From positions 62,001 through 126,000 of the forward strand of contig WGMG01000005.1 of the NCBI GenBank assembly GCA_016125185.1: a DNA stretch of 64,000 nt. The letters are read 5' to 3'. The notes under the pieces are model-generated. The model ran no database searches, was not told the origin of the DNA, and saw nothing but the letters and a program-made list of their open reading frames with translations. The first letter of the stretch is position 1, and each line of letters starts with the position of its first letter. Origin of the DNA: Armatimonadota bacterium. GTDB lineage: Bacteria; Armatimonadota; Fimbriimonadia; Fimbriimonadales; Fimbriimonadaceae. Positions 61,891 through 64,000 of this stretch are shown piece by piece. The translations under genes were made by a program, and so were the position numbers.

Positions 61891-62238
61891 CTAACCTGCG
61901 TGGTTACTTTCATAAAAATTGCGGTAAATGAGAGCGGATTTAAGCGCTTCAATCGCCAAATCCGCATAATGGCCCTTCCCTTCGGGCAAACCGCCCAAAA
62001 GTAAGGCTAGGTCATCTCCGGAAAGCAGGCTAATTTGCTCGCATGTTCGACCGCGAATAAATGCCATCAAACCCATCGCTGTTCGCTGGGCTACCGGACA
62101 ACCATTCGTGTCGTAGTCTCCGTCAATAACTCGACCGTTGCACACATCTAGCCACAAAAGAACGTAGGGCCCGTCTCCGGGTGTACCAGATTTACCCTCT
62201 ATTCGGGTACTTTCCAATCTTTGTTTGGTAGTTTCCAC
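61891..62238 (-). CDS. NifU/IscU-like N-terminal domain protein lacking cluster ligands
   Basis: 115 aa, GTG start. DGDYDTNGCPVAQRTAMGLMAFIRGRTCEQI and LLGGLPEGKGHYADLAIEALKSALI match the IscU/NifU-N fold ('Y-x-x-x-G-C-x-x-x', 'L-P-x-x-K-x-H-C'). Only one of the three cluster Cys is kept: the Cys after Lys-x-His is Tyr (GHYADLA), and the first ACGD-type site is absent. It is probably not an Fe-S scaffold; the fold may serve a structural or binding role. The first complete gene upstream of RHS in the operon. Confidence 0.68.
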   Translation of the reverse strand: METTKQRLESTRIEGKSGTPGDGPYVLLWLDVCNGRVIDGDYDTNGCPVAQRTAMGLMAFIRGRTCEQISLLSGDDLALLLGGLPEGKGHYADLAIEALKSALIYRNFYESNHAG

Positions 62239-62346
62239 ACCGTCACTTCTGATAGCGATCTGCGTAATAGCGATAAAACATTTACTGGTATTTTTACGCG
62301 TATTACACTATATCATGATATCCAGGAGATTGATCAAAAAACTTTT

Positions 62347-64000
62347 CTATATTAAGGTCATATTAGAGTCGTCTAAGGCTCGACGCAGATTTTCAATCTG
62401 CACAACCGTTTCATCATGATGAGGGTCCAGGCGGTGGGCGCGCTCCATCCAGTTGATGGCTTCCTCGTATCGTCCGTTTCTGGTTGCCGATACACCTAAA
62501 TAAAACGCAGCTTCCGCACAACCAAGATCCTCCAGAATTTGAAGATGTTCTCTGGCTTCTTCTTCCCGAAAATCGGACAATAGCTGACGAGCTAACACCA
62601 ATCGGGGACCAATTGATAAATACTCGGATTCGACGCAGCGCCGAAGGGCTAATTCACCTTCCGCAATTCCGCCAAGGGCTTGGGCATACTTAAACGACAG
62701 TGTTGCCCACAATTCCGAAGAGCCTTGTCGCCGTCGAACAAGATCGCGGGTCCACTGCGCAGTGGCAAAGTCTTCTTTCTCTAAGGCGGCGGCAAACAAG
62801 TCTAAGGCAGACGGAATAAACAATTGGTCTTGCAACGCCATTTTCCAAGAGCCTCGTGCCGCTTTGTAGTCCCCAAGGTGCAGTTGCACGACAGCTAAGT
62901 TATGCCATCGCTTGTGACCGAGGATGCCGATGTCGAACGACGAGAAGTGCTCGCCCGTTCCCTGATGGATGGACAGATAATGGTCGCGGGCTTCCTCGTA
63001 TCGACCGAGGTCTGTCAACACCATGCCCGCCTGAAAATGCAATTCAGGGTCGTCCGGGAAAGATGACAATCCTTGATTGAGGACATCGAGGCACTCCTGG
63101 GGTTGATGGAGAGATTTGTGAGCCGAGGCCATCAGCGAATAGACTTTGCGAACGTGCGAGTCTCCTTCCGCTGACGCATGAAGGCACTGTTGGAGCCAAT
63201 CGATCGCGGACAGGTGTTTGCCCGTATAGTAATCGGTCATGCCAAGGTTAAACAGAACAAACGGATGCCCTGGCCTTTCTAAAAGATCGAGTTCAAGAAG
63301 TCGGTAATCCCGCTCCTTCTTTTTAAGTTGGCCTGCTTCGGACGTGTCGTACCCTGAGTGCAAAACGACTGCATTGCTTCTGGCCACTTGCCCTCCAAGC
63401 GACCGAATACTTGGCAATATCTGCTCGTGAATCCGTCCCTCGAAGTGAATTCCTGGAATGTTTCGAAAAAGCTTGACGTGATCCACTCGTGTACCCGCGC
63501 CAGGCCCCTCCTCGACAAACTGTACGGGGACCACAAAAGCCATGATGTCCGGTGAAGCGGTCAGAGCGGCTTCCAGTAGGTCTTCTCCTGCGCCAGGCGG
63601 AAGCGTGTCATCGGCGTCTAACCAGAAAATCCAACTACCTCGAGCATGGGCGAGCGACTGATTCCTTGCCTCCGCAAAGCTCTCGGTCCATGGAAACTCA
63701 AACAGCTCGGCACCGAGTTCTTTGGCTATATTGGGCGTCTGGTCGGTGGAACCTGTATCCACGACGATTATTTGCGAGAAGTAAGGCTTGGCACTTTGAA
63801 GGCAATTAGCCAAGACTCTCTCTTCATTACGCACAATCATGCAAAGGGATATATCGGCCGCCCGTGCTCTTTCGGCCGTTGCCAGGGCCACTAACTCTGG
63901 CTTCAGAGAATGGTCGAAGCGAATCGGATGGGGTGCATCGCCGGAAAGATGCGAAGCAAATCCACTGTGAAGGTCCTGAGACCACTTGCTTCGATATATT
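62347..64000 (-). CDS. Family 2 glycosyltransferase with TPR tail (5' partial)
   Basis: The frame is open to the right window edge without a stop, with protein-like sequence (WSQDLHSGFASHLSGDAPHPIRF) before the GT2 domain, so the protein continues upstream. The domain reads ISLCMIVRNEERVLANCL, IIVVDTGSTDQT, EARNQSLAHARGSWIFWLDADDTL (DxD), and HEGRIHEQILP. From about 200 residues after the domain start a run of TPR-like helices follows (FQAGMVLTDLGRYEEARDHY; AFYLGVSATRNGRYEEAINWMERAHRLDP). GT2-TPR proteins glycosylate proteins or surface polymers. A preceding second domain may exist outside the window. Confidence 0.8.
   Translation of the reverse strand, partial: IYRSKWSQDLHSGFASHLSGDAPHPIRFDHSLKPELVALATAERARAADISLCMIVRNEERVLANCLQSAKPYFSQIIVVDTGSTDQTPNIAKELGAELFEFPWTESFAEARNQSLAHARGSWIFWLDADDTLPPGAGEDLLEAALTASPDIMAFVVPVQFVEEGPGAGTRVDHVKLFRNIPGIHFEGRIHEQILPSIRSLGGQVARSNAVVLHSGYDTSEAGQLKKKERDYRLLELDLLERPGHPFVLFNLGMTDYYTGKHLSAIDWLQQCLHASAEGDSHVRKVYSLMASAHKSLHQPQECLDVLNQGLSSFPDDPELHFQAGMVLTDLGRYEEARDHYLSIHQGTGEHFSSFDIGILGHKRWHNLAVVQLHLGDYKAARGSWKMALQDQLFIPSALDLFAAALEKEDFATAQWTRDLVRRRQGSSELWATLSFKYAQALGGIAEGELALRRCVESEYLSIGPRLVLARQLLSDFREEEAREHLQILEDLGCAEAAFYLGVSATRNGRYEEAINWMERAHRLDPHHDETVVQIENLRRALDDSNMTLI

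Overview
The window looks like a piece of chromosome from a moderately GC-rich bacterium. The left edge encodes a secreted pseudopilin of the H-X9-DG (DUF1559-like) type, a family expanded in Armatimonadota, Planctomycetota and Verrucomicrobiota. Together with a huge YD-repeat (RHS) protein, a KAP NTPase and many start codons placed 6-8 nt after a TANNNT box, an armatimonad (Fimbriimonadia-like) host is my best guess. This is an inference, because there is no rRNA or complete tRNA to anchor it.

Layout. (1) 1-4.4 kb: pseudopilin end, a tRNA-3'-half-like hairpin set, then a small defence-like locus: a membrane protein translationally coupled to a SIR2-like NADase, and a divergent AlbA_2/Schlafen-like gene. 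(2) 4.4-35.5 kb: a siphovirus-type prophage, mostly on the minus strand. Read right to left it has lysis genes (GH25 endolysin, XhlA-like protein, holin candidate, exported protein), large terminase, portal fused to a putative PBECR nuclease, protease/scaffold, HK97-type capsid, neck proteins, tail tube, G/GT chaperones with a predicted -1 frameshift, a short tape measure, baseplate and fibre proteins, SGNH hydrolases and a secreted glycosidase. I see no integrase, repressor, small terminase or replication gene. Five or more genes with their own promoters (morons) interrupt it. Families of palindromic repeats fill its intergenic gaps, including about 2 kb at 33.0-34.97 kb. (3) 35.8-50.4 kb: a probable defence island: KAP P-loop NTPase with leucine-rich repeats, a group of uncharacterised genes (sigma-like, PIN-like, exported), then the strongest candidate for a new system: a divergently transcribed alpha/beta-hydrolase and a tightly overlapping operon of HExxH metallopeptidase, CHAT protease-STAND NTPase and a 1547-aa STAND NTPase whose C-terminus looks like a catalytically dead CHAT domain. 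(4) 50.6-64 kb: a methyltransferase-glycosyltransferase fusion facing an RHS locus: glycosyltransferase-TPR protein (runs off the window), NifU-like protein, 2031-aa RHS protein with a Cys-rich and Pro-Gly insert, its detached C-terminal piece, an exported protein, a prolyl-hydroxylase-like 2OG oxygenase and a short-chain dehydrogenase.

How they may work together: the protease/NTPase operon has the architecture of bacterial NTP-dependent conflict systems, with sensing by STAND proteins, proteolysis by CHAT and the metallopeptidase, and a possible hydrolase effector under a divergent promoter. In the RHS locus the oxygenase and glycosyltransferases are natural candidates to modify the Pro-Gly tract.
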